Shown here: one piece after another, positions 22,405 through 37,196 of the stretch
How the letters are laid out: each line of letters starts with the position of its first letter
Numbering within the stretch: the first letter of the stretch is position 1
Assembly (NCBI RefSeq): GCF_035594125.1
Contig: NC_087167.1
Span: 2,542,501-2,606,500 of the forward strand
Source: Scylla paramamosain
Lineage: Eukaryota; Arthropoda; Malacostraca; Decapoda; Portunidae
Length of the DNA: 64,000 nucleotides
Reading direction: 5' to 3'
Notes under the pieces: generated by a model
The model's input: only the letters and a program-made list of their open reading frames with translations
Databases searched by the model: none
Told to the model about the DNA's origin: nothing
Position numbers and translations under genes: made by a program

Positions 22405-23247
22405 ACAGTCTACCTATGTGAAACGTTATAATGAAATTTTCCATGAATGCATGTACGTAAAAGTGATTGCCTTGTCTCTTTCATCACTTTGAGCAACTGC
22501 TTTCCAACTCCATTCCAAATAATTTGTCGCTTGATTTGATGTGAACGAACATTTAACTCCCACTTTTGATTCACATTTTCACGTCTTTTTGCTTACAGTA
22601 TTGCCATGGTTTCGTTGCCACTTATACCTACTTGCCGTGTAGTGTGGTCTTGCAATCTGGGACTCCCCGTGGAGAAAACGCTTAACATTAAAATCATTCT
22701 CCAAAGTGCTTATAAGAATCACCATGAAAACAACGTGCTTTGCAATTTCAAAGAATATGTGTTTTTTTTTTCTCCTACCTCATCATTGCTAATGACATCA
22801 GGAAGTTTCACAATTCCTTACATGATCTGCTCTTACGTTGAGTGTTCCACCATAATTTTACGTGTTCTTGAGGTGAGTCTTCCATCGTACTCTTAGGCAG
22901 TAATAAGGTCAGGAAGCTTCAGTTTCTAAATACACGTCTCGAGGCGGATGTCGGAGGCAAGGCGCGGCTGCTGCTTTCGGCGCCATCCAGTTCAGCGGGA
23001 GCCAGAAATGCCTGAAGCGTGGATGCTTCATCAAGGCGGCTATTCGATGCAAAGTTCCGGGTCCTAGCTGCGAGTTTAGCTAGAAAGCAGCCCCACGAGC
23101 CAGGAGAGTACTGGTGGCTTGTTTTATTACGCTAGTTGATAGATGCCTGATGGGTTTGTATTATTGTGTTCTTTTGTGTTATTTCCTCAAGCAGTTCTGA
23201 GCAATTTTTCCTTTTCTTTTCACTTGTTATACCATAGGTAATTATTT
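22405..23247. other. Anonymous DNA
   Basis: Follows a 21-bp (GT)n at 22384-22404. A 96-codon plus frame over 22606-22896 has no domain. A GC-rich patch lies at 22930-23110. Confidence 0.5.
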
Positions 23248-23385
23248 TTTTACCTATTCCAAAGACTGTACTGAGAAAAAACTGCATTACTCATATAAGT
23301 CGTAATGACGAAAAGCTTTTACCTATTCTAAATGCCTCTCTAAGGAAAAAGATCACATTTCTCTATAACGATGTCACATAGTAAA
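23248..23385. repeat. Two-copy tandem duplication, period ~69 bp
   Basis: TTTTACCTATTC(C/T)AAA begins each copy (23248 and 23317), followed by CT.A(G/A)GAAAAA and later ATATAAGTCGTAATGACG or its diverged counterpart. Confidence 0.75.
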
Positions 23386-24826
23386 GGTCGTCTTGGATTC
23401 GTGCTGCCAGGGCAGCAGGACGCCTCAGGTGATGCTCGATCCAAAGTGGGTCGCTGTGATCATAAACCCTGGATGCTACATAACTGAAGGAGAGAAGACG
23501 GAGCGCGACAACCGGCAGTGCTATTATAACTGTCAGCAGTCACGAGGTTATCAGATCATCGGCAGTGTCCCGGGCATGAGTGATGGCTGATGAGGACCAG
23601 ATGACAATTGACATTTCCGTCTGACTGAACTACAGTGCTCCACAGCGCCTCACACCTGTCTTTTCTATCACTTCCTTATGCAGCTGACATGCATCACTGT
23701 CTCGTAAAAAAAAAAACATCCTGCACGAATCCATCGAAGCATATAAGCACTTCTCTTAGTCATTAACGCTTCCATAGAGTAACGCTGCTTTCTTTTCTTT
23801 GTGCGTACGTGACCACTCACCGAGGCATTCTGAGAGAGTGTCTCGGTAATCAAAAGAATCCTGGGAGATGAAACTATCCAGATCAATCAAGCAGAGAGAA
23901 TAATAGTAATAAAAAGATAGAAACTCACCTCGCTACACATCACCAACTTGATTTACACTGGTGGTATTTATTCTGCTTCCACTCGCCGCTCTTCAAACCC
24001 ATCCTCTTCTTTAGACGAGGAAGAATTAGACATCAGAATCAAAGTATACTGGAATAGGACCATATGAAGTTATAACCACTTCCTGAAGAACCGTACCATG
24101 TCGAAAATTATAGCACTGAATTAAAAAGTCGTGACGAGGATTGCTCTTTGTAGATTTTGAGTGAAGAGGAAAAGGTTTACTTGATAATTTGAACCAAAGA
24201 TTACTGTGTGATTGGCCATATTTTTACTTAAGGTAATATACAACCATTCACAACGCTAAAAACAATGTATGGGATCTTTATAAGCACCTACAAGAAAGGG
24301 GATAAAAAAAGGACAGATTTTACAATTTCTAGCGATTACAGTGTTCGGAGGTAGCTGTAAAACAAGAAAAGATGGCTCATGGTGCTAAGTGATTAAGGAT
24401 GAAATATTTAAAATGTTCAAAATATATAATATGTGTTATGTTAGTCCCGGTCTTATTGTGACTCGTTGCTTGCTTCAGCTGTGATCATGTCACCTTTGCT
24501 CTTCCCCATTTTTTGAACTTATGTGACCAATTCTCGCGAGTTCTCTTTTGGCTTGTGAATGGTGCAATGCTACTCCGGAGACGAAATTACTGCGGAGATT
24601 ATAAATAAAAAATTCGGAGTATTTAAAATAAAAATAACTGAATTAGAGCTAATGTAACCCGCACTGCTAATCATAAATGCACTTAGTGAATCTTGACGCT
24701 AATGTGGAGATTATGCACCGAGGATGTGTAATGAGGAATGCATCAATAGACATACTGGCAGCTGATGAGGAGTGCTGCTTTTCTATTTGTAACTGCTGGC
24801 TTATATAAAAGCTACCTATCCTTCCT

Positions 24827-24830
<4 letters not shown>
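23386..24830. other. Anonymous DNA
   Basis: A 65-codon plus frame over 23393-23590 starts from TTG, not ATG, and matches nothing I know. The rest is AT-rich with no supported feature. Confidence 0.5.

Positions 24831-24871
<41 letters not shown>
24831..24871. repeat. (GT)n microsatellite, 41 bp
   Basis: Perfect GT run. Confidence 0.98.
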
Positions 24872-24872
<1 letters not shown>

Positions 24873-25369
24873 CTTTTATTTCAATTTTTTTTAGTTAATC
24901 TATTATCTTTATGCTTCCTTTTATATTCATTCACTTCCTCTCATTCGGTTTATAAGCTTTCGATCACGTTTATTAAGCTTTCCAGTAGCTTCACATCATT
25001 TCATGCAACACTTCGTCCTGCTGCCACCATCACCGTCACCGGAAGGCTTTCATTAAGAACACCATACGATCACTCAGTTTCATATTCACCTCACTGAGCG
25101 GCCCCAACAAGGACAGCGAAGGTCGGGAATGCTCTTTATGAATCCTTTAAGAGATCACATGTCGTCCCTTTGCATACGTTAATTAGTACACCTTCCGTAC
25201 CAGGTGTTCGCGAAGGTCGTCGGTGCACTGTTTACCCGCCGCCCGTATGCATGAGTGGGCGTCCAAGCGTTTAAGAATGGACACCGCATTCATTTTCACC
25301 CTCGCTCCTGCGTCGCTGCCCTTCCTCCTCTCTGCCCCATGCTGGAAGGCTGTACTGTTCTCTGAGTTC

Positions 25370-25491
25370 TTGTGGCTAATGCTCTCTCGTTTCGTGTCTT
25401 GTTTCTCTTTAGTTTCTCCTTTCGTCTCTTCTAGTCTCGTTTTGTCTTGTCTCTTCGATTTGCTTCTCTTCTCGTCTCTTCTATTTTCTTG

Positions 25492-25563
<72 letters not shown>
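25370..25563. repeat. Pyrimidine-rich lead-in and (CT)n
   Basis: About 120 bp of degenerate TCTCGTTTTGTCT-like units precede a perfect 69-bp CT run at 25495-25563. The 151-codon minus-strand frame through it is mostly Arg-Glu from the repeat. Confidence 0.9.
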
Positions 25564-25566
<3 letters not shown>

Positions 25567-26562
25567 CGTTATCTCCAGTGCTACACGGCCTCGCTCGTCG
25601 CTGGAAGCCTGATTCTTGACACAGTGCTTTTTCTCCATCAGCCAAACAGCGGGCCAGATTTATGTGACACTGTAGTAATAAATATATGCCTTAATCATTA
25701 CAACTTGATGCTCATCCGGGCTGCTAAGTGAATCCATAAATCAGTCAGCGTGGCTCTCATAAGTAGTGAAGCTGGCTGAGGGTTGAGGGCACGTATCCAA
25801 AGCTCATGAATCACTCTCATTATCCACCAGTGCGCCATTACAGTGCTTGCCTATACCAGTGCTACCTGCATGCCTCCCCGCTTCCCACGGCCTCGCTGCC
25901 CATGGCTTTCTATTTGTTTTAACCTATATGCTGTCCATCTCACTAAAGCAAGAGTTAAGCATTGCCTTCATTCTTTCATCCTTTTTTATTTTATTGGTAA
26001 ACTCCGAAATCCTCTGCCTGTTTCTGTTTCTATTTTATTTTATTTTTTTTTCCTACGAATTGATCTGTTTCAAGAGAAAAATTTCTGGGTATATCTGGAA
26101 ATTTATTCACCTCCTTTTGGGAATCTCTTGTTTTTTTTATTATTTTTCGTGGAGCGGCAAAGTACCAATCCTTTCTTCCCCCTATTATTCATGTTCTTAG
26201 TTTCCTTCACGCATTTCTTACGCATGAAAAGAAAAAAAATAGAAAAGAAAACTACACCATACCAGCCGTCAGGAGGATGAGAAGGAAGACTCGTATAACG
26301 TTACATACTAAATTTTTCCTTGAAGGTCCAGGGACGAAGTGACCTTGCGAGGCTGCTGGTTACTGGTGGTGGTGGTGGGGCTGATGGGTGTAGCGAGGAG
26401 CGGCTCATTACCGTGTGGCACCGCTATAAATCGTTGGCTTGACGGCAATCTATGTGCCATCACGTCTGTACCGCGTTGAATGCACGATGAACGAGCCAAG
26501 GCGAATGGGAGGCAGGATGCACGTACTTGTATCCCTTAGTATGTATGTATGTTTATGGGTGC
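25564..26562. other. Anonymous DNA, T-rich in the middle
   Basis: Overlapping 117-145-codon plus frames at 25843-26280 come from T-rich low-complexity DNA (Phe/Leu-rich) and have no domain. Confidence 0.5.
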
Positions 26563-26702
26563 CTATGAGGTACTAATGTGTGTGTGTGTGTGTGTGTATG
26601 TGTGTATGTGTATGTGTGCAACTGATTGCTTATGTATGTACGTAAGTGCACTCGTAATGTACTATGAGGTACTAATGTGTGCGTGTGTGTGTGTGTGTGT
26701 GC
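26563..26702. repeat. Direct repeat with (GT)n, period 99 bp
   Basis: CTATGAGGTACTAATGTGTG occurs at 26563 and again at 26662, each followed by a GT tract (26579-26597 and 26678-26700). This is a local duplication containing a microsatellite. Confidence 0.85.
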
Positions 26703-28640
26703 GCGCATCTCATCGCTAATGGAGGCTGTGATAGCTGGTCCGAGTCTCAAGGCTGTACACGATCACACCACAACTCTCTCTCTCTCTCTCTCTCTGTCTC
26801 TCTACTCTATATAAAGAAACACCGCGTGAGTCTCATACAATCGTCTTCATTACTGTAACTCAGGTGCGTTTAATTAGGGACGAGGCGTGATGGAATCGAG
26901 ATAATCAGTTCCTGAACCACATAAATCTCCGTAAACTCTTCATCTGACAGAGTGTGAAGGAAAGGGATTAGATTTCCCGCCGATTGCTGCTACGAGGGCA
27001 TGGGCGCCGCCGGTGATAACGACCAGCTGCCGGGACGGGGGTGAGGAAGGAGGCGTTGATGGTGGTGGTGGTGGTGGTTGTGACGGTGGAATGTTCATGC
27101 TTCTCTCTATCTTTGTCTTTCTGTCTCTGTCTGTGTTTGTCTCTCTGGCTGTCGGTCTATCTGTTTTTTGTTTGTCTGTTTTTTTTTTTTGTGTGTTCTT
27201 TTATGCATGAAGGAGAACGATCGAAGAGCAAAACAAATTCAGAAAAAAAAAAAAAAGGAAGAAGCCCGCTAGCTGCCCCTCTCATAAATTGCAATGTTGT
27301 GCGAATCAATAGACACGTCATGCTAGGATGTATGTTATTTGTTTACCTTTAACTTACTTTAACGAATTTGAGTCCTACACGAATAACTATAAAAAAAATA
27401 AATTAATTAATAAAAAAAGCCGTAGGCAATCACATACCCGTCCGTGGAAAGTAATGAGAAACTTCATCTCCCTCTCCTGTGTCCACACATAATCTGAACC
27501 ACAAAAGTGTTCTTGTTTTTATTACTGTGCTGGAATTCCCTCCTTCTTGTTTTTCCTCTTCGCTCCCTTGCATTCAGTAAAAAAAACTCCAAGAATGCAG
27601 TAAATCATCTCTAATCTTGTATCTTCATTAATATTATTTTTTGACACCACATTATTTCCCTCACGTACTTGGTCTGAACAGTTTAGGGAGGTAAATTTAT
27701 GGGCCGTGAAATCACTTTATACCTTCAGGCTCCGTCACGCCGAGATTTAATAATTAGAATAAATCATGTGAGAATATTTCCAGCCAGAGGCGCCGTGCAT
27801 CCCGTTAGCTGGTCACGGGCAGAGGGAGATGTTTGGAGGAAGTGGCGTTGAGCATATTGAATCACGGATTTCCATCAGGCGTGAAACGAGCTGTGATTCG
27901 TCGCGCGAAATCTTGGTCTCACAACAAACGAGGATGGAGAGGAGATCCAGTTACTGCCCGCAAAGAAGTCCGGTTTTTCTGCATCAAGAACTTTTTGGCA
28001 TTTCTTTGTAGCTTATAGTTGCGGTTGATAGTCCAGTAACATACTACACTCATCTTCACTGCAGTTAGCGTTCTCTACCAGTTTTAAATACTATTGTTGT
28101 TATTCTTTGTAAACATTAAAATCACTGTTAGCATGAATACACACATAAAAAAAAAGAGCATAGGAGGTTAATTCAAATTTTTCTAGGTTACATAATTATT
28201 TAACAAACAAGTACAGACATATCTCTAGAAAAATTGTTACTGTTTACAATACTGTCGACCAATGAAAGGTTAAGTTCTCTGCTCTGTTAATAATCTTGCA
28301 AACCCTGATCAGTTATATATCTTAAGGTAATCAGAGTACTTAAGATTGAGGGAAAAAACGAAATACATTGGAAGTGTGTGTAGCAAGTTATTCTGACCAT
28401 GACTGTAGGTACGAGTACGTGTGTAGCGCCACTGTGTATGGTACAACGCAGTATACCAGGACGAAATTGGTGTGGGAAGAATTTGTTCGCTTTCTGGAGT
28501 GAATCTCAGCGGAAACCTGAACCACGTTAATTTTCCCCACTGATACCTCCGTTTTTTTTTTCTTTTTTTTTTCCGTCTCAAACTACATGTCCGTCAAGAA
28601 ATCTGTACACTGTTTCAATTTTTCATTTTTTTTTTTTTCA
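26703..28640. other. Anonymous DNA
   Basis: Short (CT)n at 26774-26795, (GGT)n at 27060-27080 and an A-run at 27241-27256. A moderately GC-rich patch at 27780-27990 has two overlapping plus frames of 60 codons with no domain. No gene supported. Confidence 0.5.
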
Positions 28641-28849
28641 GTCCTTCCAGTATTTAAGATAGTATCTCTACTTTTTCCAGCATTTTCAAGTAGAGTCTCT
28701 TCTTTTTAGTCCGTCTTGTATTTCAGAGAGTTCCTTTTAGCCCTTCCAATGCTCTTGAGAGAGTTTTAGTTTGGGCTCCCTTTGCGTTCTTGACTGTTTT
28801 CCTTTCTTAATCCTTCCAGCGTTGCCGAGAGAATTCCTATTAGTCCTTT
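28641..28849. repeat. Degenerate minisatellite, ~35-bp units
   Basis: About five recognisable units with the theme CCTTCCAGYRTTTYC, then AGAGAGT, then a T-rich end with TTTTAGT. Units are diverged and one is lengthened. It is preceded by T-rich DNA. Confidence 0.75.
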
Positions 28850-29740
28850 GAATCCCAAGCCGCGCTGCTCCCGAGGCCAGCCGCCCATCGTGCCGCGTGT
28901 GTGCTCTGGCTTGACCCGCGAGTGCACAGGGAGGATGAACGCTCATATTAATTATAGTAATAGTAAGAATAGCGACTGTATTTTACGAATGCCCCTATCA
29001 GCTGGATGAGGTGATGGGGGGCTGTAATGGTGGTCGTGGTGCAGGTGAAAGTGGTATTAATGATAGGGTGGTGGTTGTGGCGCGCTAATGTCCGTGATGG
29101 AAGATTTGGAGTTGCTGTGTGAACTCCCCAGAGCAGCCGCCGCCACCACCACGAGGTATAGAGATGTTCCTAGCGTTAATGTGAACAGCCGCTCCTCTCA
29201 AATTCCTCCTCTCTTCACGTGTGTTTGTATTTCTTATGTTGCTTTCTTCAGTCACTTAAATTCCTCGACGCCTTCATTGAAAACGTTATGTAAAGAGTTA
29301 CACAAAATGATAAAATTATATGTTTTTTTTTTTAAATAATTCTTCTTTACTCTTTTCCATACATGAAGGAAGCTGCCAAGAGCACAAAATATAGGAGGAA
29401 AAAGATTGCTAATACGCTGATTCAAAAAAGTAAAAAAAAAGAAAAAGAAAGAGAAAAAGAAAACTCGAATTTCTATAACACCTCTATAAGGAAAACAGCG
29501 TAAGAAAGTAAAAAGAAGGTAAGTCAGAAATGTTTTCGGTCATTCTCCTTTATAAGCTAAAACTTAACTGGTGCCCCTTTTAACAAGCAAAAAATTCAGC
29601 CTTCTGATTGTACTCTGTATCTGGTTTGCGGATAGATAGGAGGAACAGGGAGGAAGGATGTGCAGGTGATAGCTGGACTGACAAAGACATAAATAAATAG
29701 AGAAAGAGAGATGGATGTGGGGATGGGGTTGTTGACTCCG

Positions 29741-29741
<1 letters not shown>
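28850..29741. other. Anonymous DNA
   Basis: A short GC-rich patch at 28855-28925 and a purine-rich, A-rich stretch at 29370-29520. No supported gene. Confidence 0.5.

Positions 29742-29786
<45 letters not shown>
29742..29786. repeat. (CA)n microsatellite, 45 bp
   Basis: Perfect CA run. Several long frames at 29564-30398 owe their length to this and neighbouring low-complexity DNA. Confidence 0.98.
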
Positions 29787-29788
<2 letters not shown>

Positions 29789-30249
29789 ATCTGGCTTCGG
29801 TTTCTCCCACGTAACCTTTGGCGGCAAGACGCGACCGTGGGTGCCGTGCCCACTTTCACTGACGGAAACAGGCGAAAGTTCCCCCCGTGGGCACTGTGGG
29901 CGGGGCATAGCCTGGCCCTGCTCGAAACCCTCTTTTGCCGCCTCATCACGCGCCTCCCTCCCCTTCACCTCTACATCACCGCCCTTCGTTGCTCCTGGGA
30001 TCACTTTCCCGACCACTATAACCACAACTCTACAGCCACCACCATCACCACCTCACCAGCATCGCTATTACTCGTGCTCCGAGGTTTACATCTCAGCGTC
30101 CTTGACGAGCTTTTTCTTTTTTTTTCCTTATTTCTCTAACTTCACCAACATCACACCATTTTACTCGCTGTTGTTATCCCTTCCGTCATTCAAGCCTTCA
30201 TCTATTGTTACTTTATCTCTTGATTCAGTAATAATACTTCAGCTATTAG

Positions 30250-30300
30250 TGCTGCTGCTGCTGCTACTGCTACTGCTACTACTACTACTACTACTATTGA

Positions 30301-30358
<58 letters not shown>
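30250..30358. repeat. Compound (CTG)n-(CTA)n-(AAT)n
   Basis: CTG units grade into CTA units (to about 30297), then a perfect AAT run (30302-30358). Confidence 0.97.
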
Positions 30359-30360
<2 letters not shown>

Positions 30361-30653
30361 AAATGACATTAATGATAATGAAAATAACAATACAGTAATG
30401 TCACTGCCACTGATGCTAATACATTACAGCAGCAACCATTCTACATACGCACTTAACATTCCTGAATCCTCGCTGTCACTACCCTAGTGCCTAGTGAACC
30501 AATCACTTCTGGACTGATTTCTGAAGCATAACGTGGCGGTGTGGTGCTGGAGAGAGAGAGAGAGAGAAAGGAGTGTTCGCGGAGTGGTAGCGTGTCAAGA
30601 GGGATTTGCAGGTATGCGAGGCAAGTACGAGTATGTGCTGTGGAGGTCAAAAG

Positions 30654-30678
30654 CGGTGTGACGGTGTGACGGTGTGAC
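30654..30678. repeat. Three tandem GGTGTGAC units
   Basis: An 8-bp unit repeated three times. A short (GA)n lies nearby at 30549-30567. Confidence 0.9.
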
Positions 30679-30782
30679 TTCAGAATAAGCGGGTTTGCAG
30701 GGCAGGTTTCTTGGAACATATGTGTGCTCATATATAGCTATCTGATTACTGAGTCTATTTCAATCACCTAATATTCTTTTAA

Positions 30783-30885
<103 letters not shown>

Positions 30886-30929
30886 CCAACATCATGGGCC
30901 TTAAATTCTTTATTTCTACTCCTATTCTG

Positions 30930-31120
30930 ATTATGAAGGAAAAGGAAGTGGAGGAAAATAGAAAACAAATATAGAAGGGAAAAACTAGGACATGATGAAT
31001 GAAAAATAAAGAAAGGGAGGAAGAGGACGAGGAAGAGGAGGAGCAGCAGCAACAGGAGAAGAAAGAAGAGGAAGACAATAGACAGAAGATAGAAATAAAA
31101 CAGGAGAAATGAGAAACTGC
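30930..31120. repeat. Purine-rich low-complexity DNA
   Basis: Strand-asymmetric GGAAG/GAAAGA-type sequence directly downstream of the (CT)n, so pyrimidine and purine asymmetry flip within 50 bp. Confidence 0.8.
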
Positions 31121-31384
31121 TTAGAAGGAATATCTTGTCTGCATCACCTCTGCTTCACCATTAGGGCTCCCGCTCCGAGCTGAGAGATCCTGAGGTGGAG
31201 TGGGGCATCCTGGTGGTGGTGGTGGTGGGCAGCGGTCTTAGCATCGTTGGAGGGGCACGGGTGTTGTGTTGCGCCTGCTAACGGAGAAAACAGTTATGGG
31301 TAGTGAAGCGTAACAGTGGTGCCGAGGAAGGCGCTTTTGTACTGTACACTTGGATTGTAATACTGCACAATGACATTCTGCTTT

Positions 31385-31600
31385 GGTCTTTAAGTTTTTG
31401 ATGCATTTTTTCATTTATTTTTTTTATTTTTTCCTTCTTGGGTTTCTTTATTTCTTTTGGTGTCTTTTTTTTTTTTTGGTAGGGCTTTTTAGATTTTTTT
31501 TGTGGTGATTTGTTTGGTCTTTTTTTTCCTTCTTTGTGTGTGTGTGTTTTTTTTTTTAAGGGTCTTTTAGATTCTACATACATTTTTTTTCTTTCTTTCT
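31385..31600. repeat. T-rich low-complexity DNA
   Basis: Repeated T-runs with short GT and TTCTTT motifs. The Lys-rich minus frame is an artefact. Confidence 0.8.
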
Positions 31601-34372
31601 TTGGGTGATTTTAAAATTATTCATATGGTTTCTAAGTAAGGATAAAAAAAATATAAATAAATAAATAAATAGTGTGGTACAAGTTGGGAAGTCTCCATTG
31701 ATATCAAAATGAGAGACCGAATAGTTGAAATCTTTTATTGCGTGTGTTTTATTTTTGCTGAATTAAATTATGCAAGGTGACCCAAATAAACATCATAACA
31801 TCATATTAGCCCTTTGTTGCGGATCTGAATAAGTTAAATAAATAAATAAATAAATAGATATATAATCACTCACTTTTCTGGGTTTGATTTTTATACACGT
31901 GTTTCTGTTATGAATTATTGTGTATAATCAGTGAAGGAATGATGCGTCAATGTATTAACCAGATCGCCTTGAATCTTCACTTGATTCAGAACAAAAAAAT
32001 GTTCATAGATAAATAATCCCACCATCGGCGGATCAAACAGCCGAGGTGGATATGGCTGAGGGCATTGCGAGGCAGGAAGGGAAAGTGAGGCCACGGAGGG
32101 AGGCGCTCGGGTTTATTACTCCGGCAGCCCAAGTGATTTAGTGCAAGGGACGCCACCGCCACCTCCCCACTCGGTGCCTCGCCCAAGGGGGTACGCGACG
32201 AGTGTGAGCTGGGAGGAAGTAAAAATCTCGGTGGAGAAAGAAAAAAAAAAATCGACTGGGAGAGAAAGAGGGGGGAAAAAAAAGTGAAAAACCGCAAAGG
32301 CGTAGCAAGACTGGTTATTCCGGGTCACCCTCCTGCAGAATGTGGCGATGGTACTCGTGGTGCGCATTGTTCCCGCTGCGCCCCAGGATGTGGCTGCCAG
32401 GGGAGCTGTATGAAAAATTAGAAAAAAATCTACGCTTTATCGAAGGAAATCACTCGATTTCTAGTGATCGGCAACCAGCCTTTGAATAGCAAATATATCG
32501 ATGACAAAAATAGCTAAAAGGCAAGTGAAAGGTATGTTGCATGATTATATGAGAACATTTGAAAATAACATCACGCCAAGAGACTTCCTGGTTTATAAAA
32601 AGGGTATCTGCTGAACTGTGGTTTTAATGATACAGATGGATTCATTTTTCATTGGAAGCGTAAATACCTGGTTTTCACACATCCCTCAGAAATACCGAAA
32701 ACTTACTCCATAATTCATGGTTCTATAGAAAAAATGTCACCGTTATAATATGCATTTAAATTTATGATACAAATCCTAGTACTTATTTTTTTCTCTGTAA
32801 ATGTTTTGATAATTTCTCCAAACTGTTTGCAGATATTTTTGTTGCCTTTTATATATGACGTGTGGTATCATATGACCCCGTTTGTGCTTCCTATTATATT
32901 GACCAATCAACGGATCAGGAGAGAGTATGGAAAGTGCCTTTCTATCTTGCCTAATGAACTGGCTAGCAAAAGATGTCTAATTATTCCTTACTATATTTTT
33001 ATGAATCGCTTTTTTTTTTCACTTCTCTTTTTTTTCATTATAAGTCGATTGGCGAAACATGTCTCGGTACATATTTACTTTTTTGTATGATTTCCCTTTT
33101 TTTTTTTATGTGAAGTAATACACACGTGTGGGTTCCGCGTAAGTGGAAACGCCGAGACGTGCCGCGTCGTGCGTGGATGGAAAAAAAAAAAAAAGTTTGG
33201 TGTGTGAACTTTGGCAGCTTGAATGACGTGTCACCCCAAGGCAGGTGTGAAGCGTCACTATACGTTCCGAATGACAGCGCAGTTCAGCCTTGACAACTTG
33301 ACAATGCTGAAAATGTAATCAGTATAAAATGTTCTTGCTGAGTGACATCCTCCTCCTCCTCTTCCTTCCACTTCTTGACGTCATCACGACCTCATTTCCC
33401 ACGCTTCATTGCGTGGTGTGCATTGTAAGTTCACGAAATTATACATTATTTATACAGTCACGCTTTTAAGAAAGTCATCAGTCTCTGTATTACGTTGTTG
33501 GGCAGCCATAGAGATTATATTAACCCAGCAAGACTGTAATAAGGTTTAGTTCGTAGATGGAATTCCCACAGCCAGTTTTCCTCTACAACATAGTATTTAA
33601 GAAGCCAACTATACAATATATCTTATTAGCTGATGGTCCGTTAACTCCTGGCAAAATTATTACACTAAACATAATTAGATGAGGGCGCCAAAGTGGATTT
33701 CATTGAGGAACATGTTAAGAGTCCTCTGCCATAAATTAATTCAATAGTTAGGTGATGTTGAGGGAGTGTATAAGTGTATGCATGCGGTCATCTCAACAAC
33801 TCGGGTCAGGCAGCAGAGAAGCATCACGCGGCGGGAAGGGCGCGGTGTGGGAGGCAGCCCGTGGTATAAGAGACAGGACAATCGCCGTTCCTAACACAGG
33901 GGCCTTTTGTAACACCAGCGTTCTAATTATCCTCTATTCTTTCTCTTCGGCACATAAATTCCTCTTGCCACGTATATACACTTTCTTTTCGCTTAGAATT
34001 TCTCTTCTCCCGGAGGCTACTTGTTAAGGATCTGCTCCTCTTTGCCCCTTCGCTGACCACACCAGCAGCAAGGGGCAGGAGGCAGACCCTTGGCATCATA
34101 AGGGTTAGCGATGGACTCTCCAATGCCACACTGAAATAAGAGAGCTTTTCAACGGTGTCAGGAATTTTACGAAATTTATCTGAACTCATAGAAATGTTAC
34201 TTGATCAACCCTGAAGCAAGTGGCATTTTTATTTATCTGATGGCAGGGAGGGAAACGTGATGGTAGTATTTAAACTCCAGCCGTTGGTATTATTAACGCT
34301 GGTGGAAATTTCAGGTTATAACAGTCTCGATATTAATCAAAATGAAATTAACGTGTCGTCTAAATGCGAATG
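31601..34372. other. Long anonymous AT-rich stretch
   Basis: (AAAT)n-type runs at 31650-31672 and 31836-31856, A-runs at 32240-32285 and 33180-33195. A GC-rich patch at 32030-32200 has minus frames of 83-103 codons without domain. No gene, RNA or repeat-family member supported. Confidence 0.5.
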
Positions 34373-34612
34373 TTTTAACCCTTTCACTGTTTTTAAGTAT
34401 TTCCCATAATAACCTACAATTTTCTAGGCATTTATTTTTGTACTACAGTTATTTAAATACTTCAGTAGTCGAGAAATTATAAAATTAACCTCCCGCTCTC
34501 TCTTCTCTGTGTGTTCGTGCAAACATTTTTTTTTTAATTCGTAAAGTACACTGCATGTCAACAAAGGACGACCATAGAGGTAAATGGATAAAAGTATCTC
34601 CCTACATTACCT
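34373..34612 (-). mobile_element. MITE-like element, family 2, copy B
   Basis: About 240 bp starting TTTTAACCCTTTCACTG and ending, in inverted orientation, with CAAAGGACGACCATAGAGG and TAAATGG. Its reverse complement aligns with 5757-5988 along its length. Instead of the expanded (CA)n-A-(GA)n block of copy A it has CTCTCTTCTCTGTGTG, which is the complement of the short proto-repeat. Non-coding. Confidence 0.72.
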
Positions 34613-34906
34613 TGGCAGTCTACACAAGCTCAGAGCAAAGAGAGACCGTTGGTTTATCGCTTCCTGGGTGGATGAATAGAGGTTTGCTCTCCGACGTGTA
34701 TGGTTGTAGATTACTGTGATTGCTCCAGCGGCCGAAACCTTTCCCTACATCAGTCTTTTTTCCTCTGGCAAAGGCACTGTTGACATAGGCTGGTGGGGCC
34801 ACGCAAACCTCACGTCGCTGCCAACACGTGAAGGAGTAAATCTGTGCTTAGACTAACGGTGCCGTGAGAGTGTATGGAGGGGCGCAGGCACTTTGGGTGG
34901 AACAGT

Positions 34907-36608
<1,702 letters not shown>

Positions 36609-36662
<54 letters not shown>
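36609..36662. repeat. (GA)n microsatellite, 54 bp
   Basis: Perfect GA run. A 55-codon plus frame without a usable ATG start follows at 36699-36866. It has no domain. Confidence 0.98.
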
Positions 36663-36666
<4 letters not shown>

Positions 36667-37069
36667 GTGGTGGTACAGCTGGTCTAGCAATGTTGTGACG
36701 CAATTGGCTGGGCGTGGGCGTGGCGCTCGGCAGACAATGGGCGGACAGCAGTGACTACCTCCATGGCTGGGCGGCGCACCTCAACTCTCACGCCATCACT
36801 TCCGGTCAGCAGGCCCTGATGACGTGGGGGCTTCAAGTTTTTACGTTTTACATCATCCCTACGTGAGGGTGGTGAGTAGTGGCTTGGGCAGGCCTGGAAT
36901 GGTGCATAGCTAGGAGAGAAGAGTGGCTAGGGGAGTATGGGATCTTTGTACTTATGTTCCAATCATATATTTTTATGTTGTTATGTACTGTAGATAAATT
37001 ATTATGCAGGCTGATGATGACAATGGTGATGATTAAAGCTCTAGTATCTGAAATGAATCGTACTCTTAC

Positions 37070-37196
37070 ATTTATAGATGGGGATGATGTGTGGAAACAT
37101 GTACTGTAGATATGCTTTATATAAAGGGAATTCCATATGTAAGCATGAGGGCCTCTTGCAACTTCTCTTGTTTTCTTATTCTTATGTTCTTATTCT
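37070..37196 (+). mobile_element. Non-LTR retrotransposon 3' end remnant
   Basis: The plus frame reads FIDGDDVWK at 37071-37097, the segment that follows FK.RLDK in other copies. Then come ATATGTAAGCATGAGGGCC, TCTTGCAACTTCTC and TTCTTATTCTTATGTTC in tail order. Confidence 0.65.

Noticed and set aside
22606..22896. Possible further family-1 MITE copy near GAATCACCATGAAAAC
   Set aside because: Only one short block matches; neither terminus nor the neighbouring blocks can be aligned.
27829..28018. Two overlapping 60-codon frames in a GC-richer patch
   Set aside because: Neither has a domain, and the two frames contradict each other.
36699..36866. 55-codon plus frame with protein-like composition (WADSSDYLHGWAAHLNSH)
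   Set aside because: No ATG at the start, no acceptor before it, and the sequence is not recognised.
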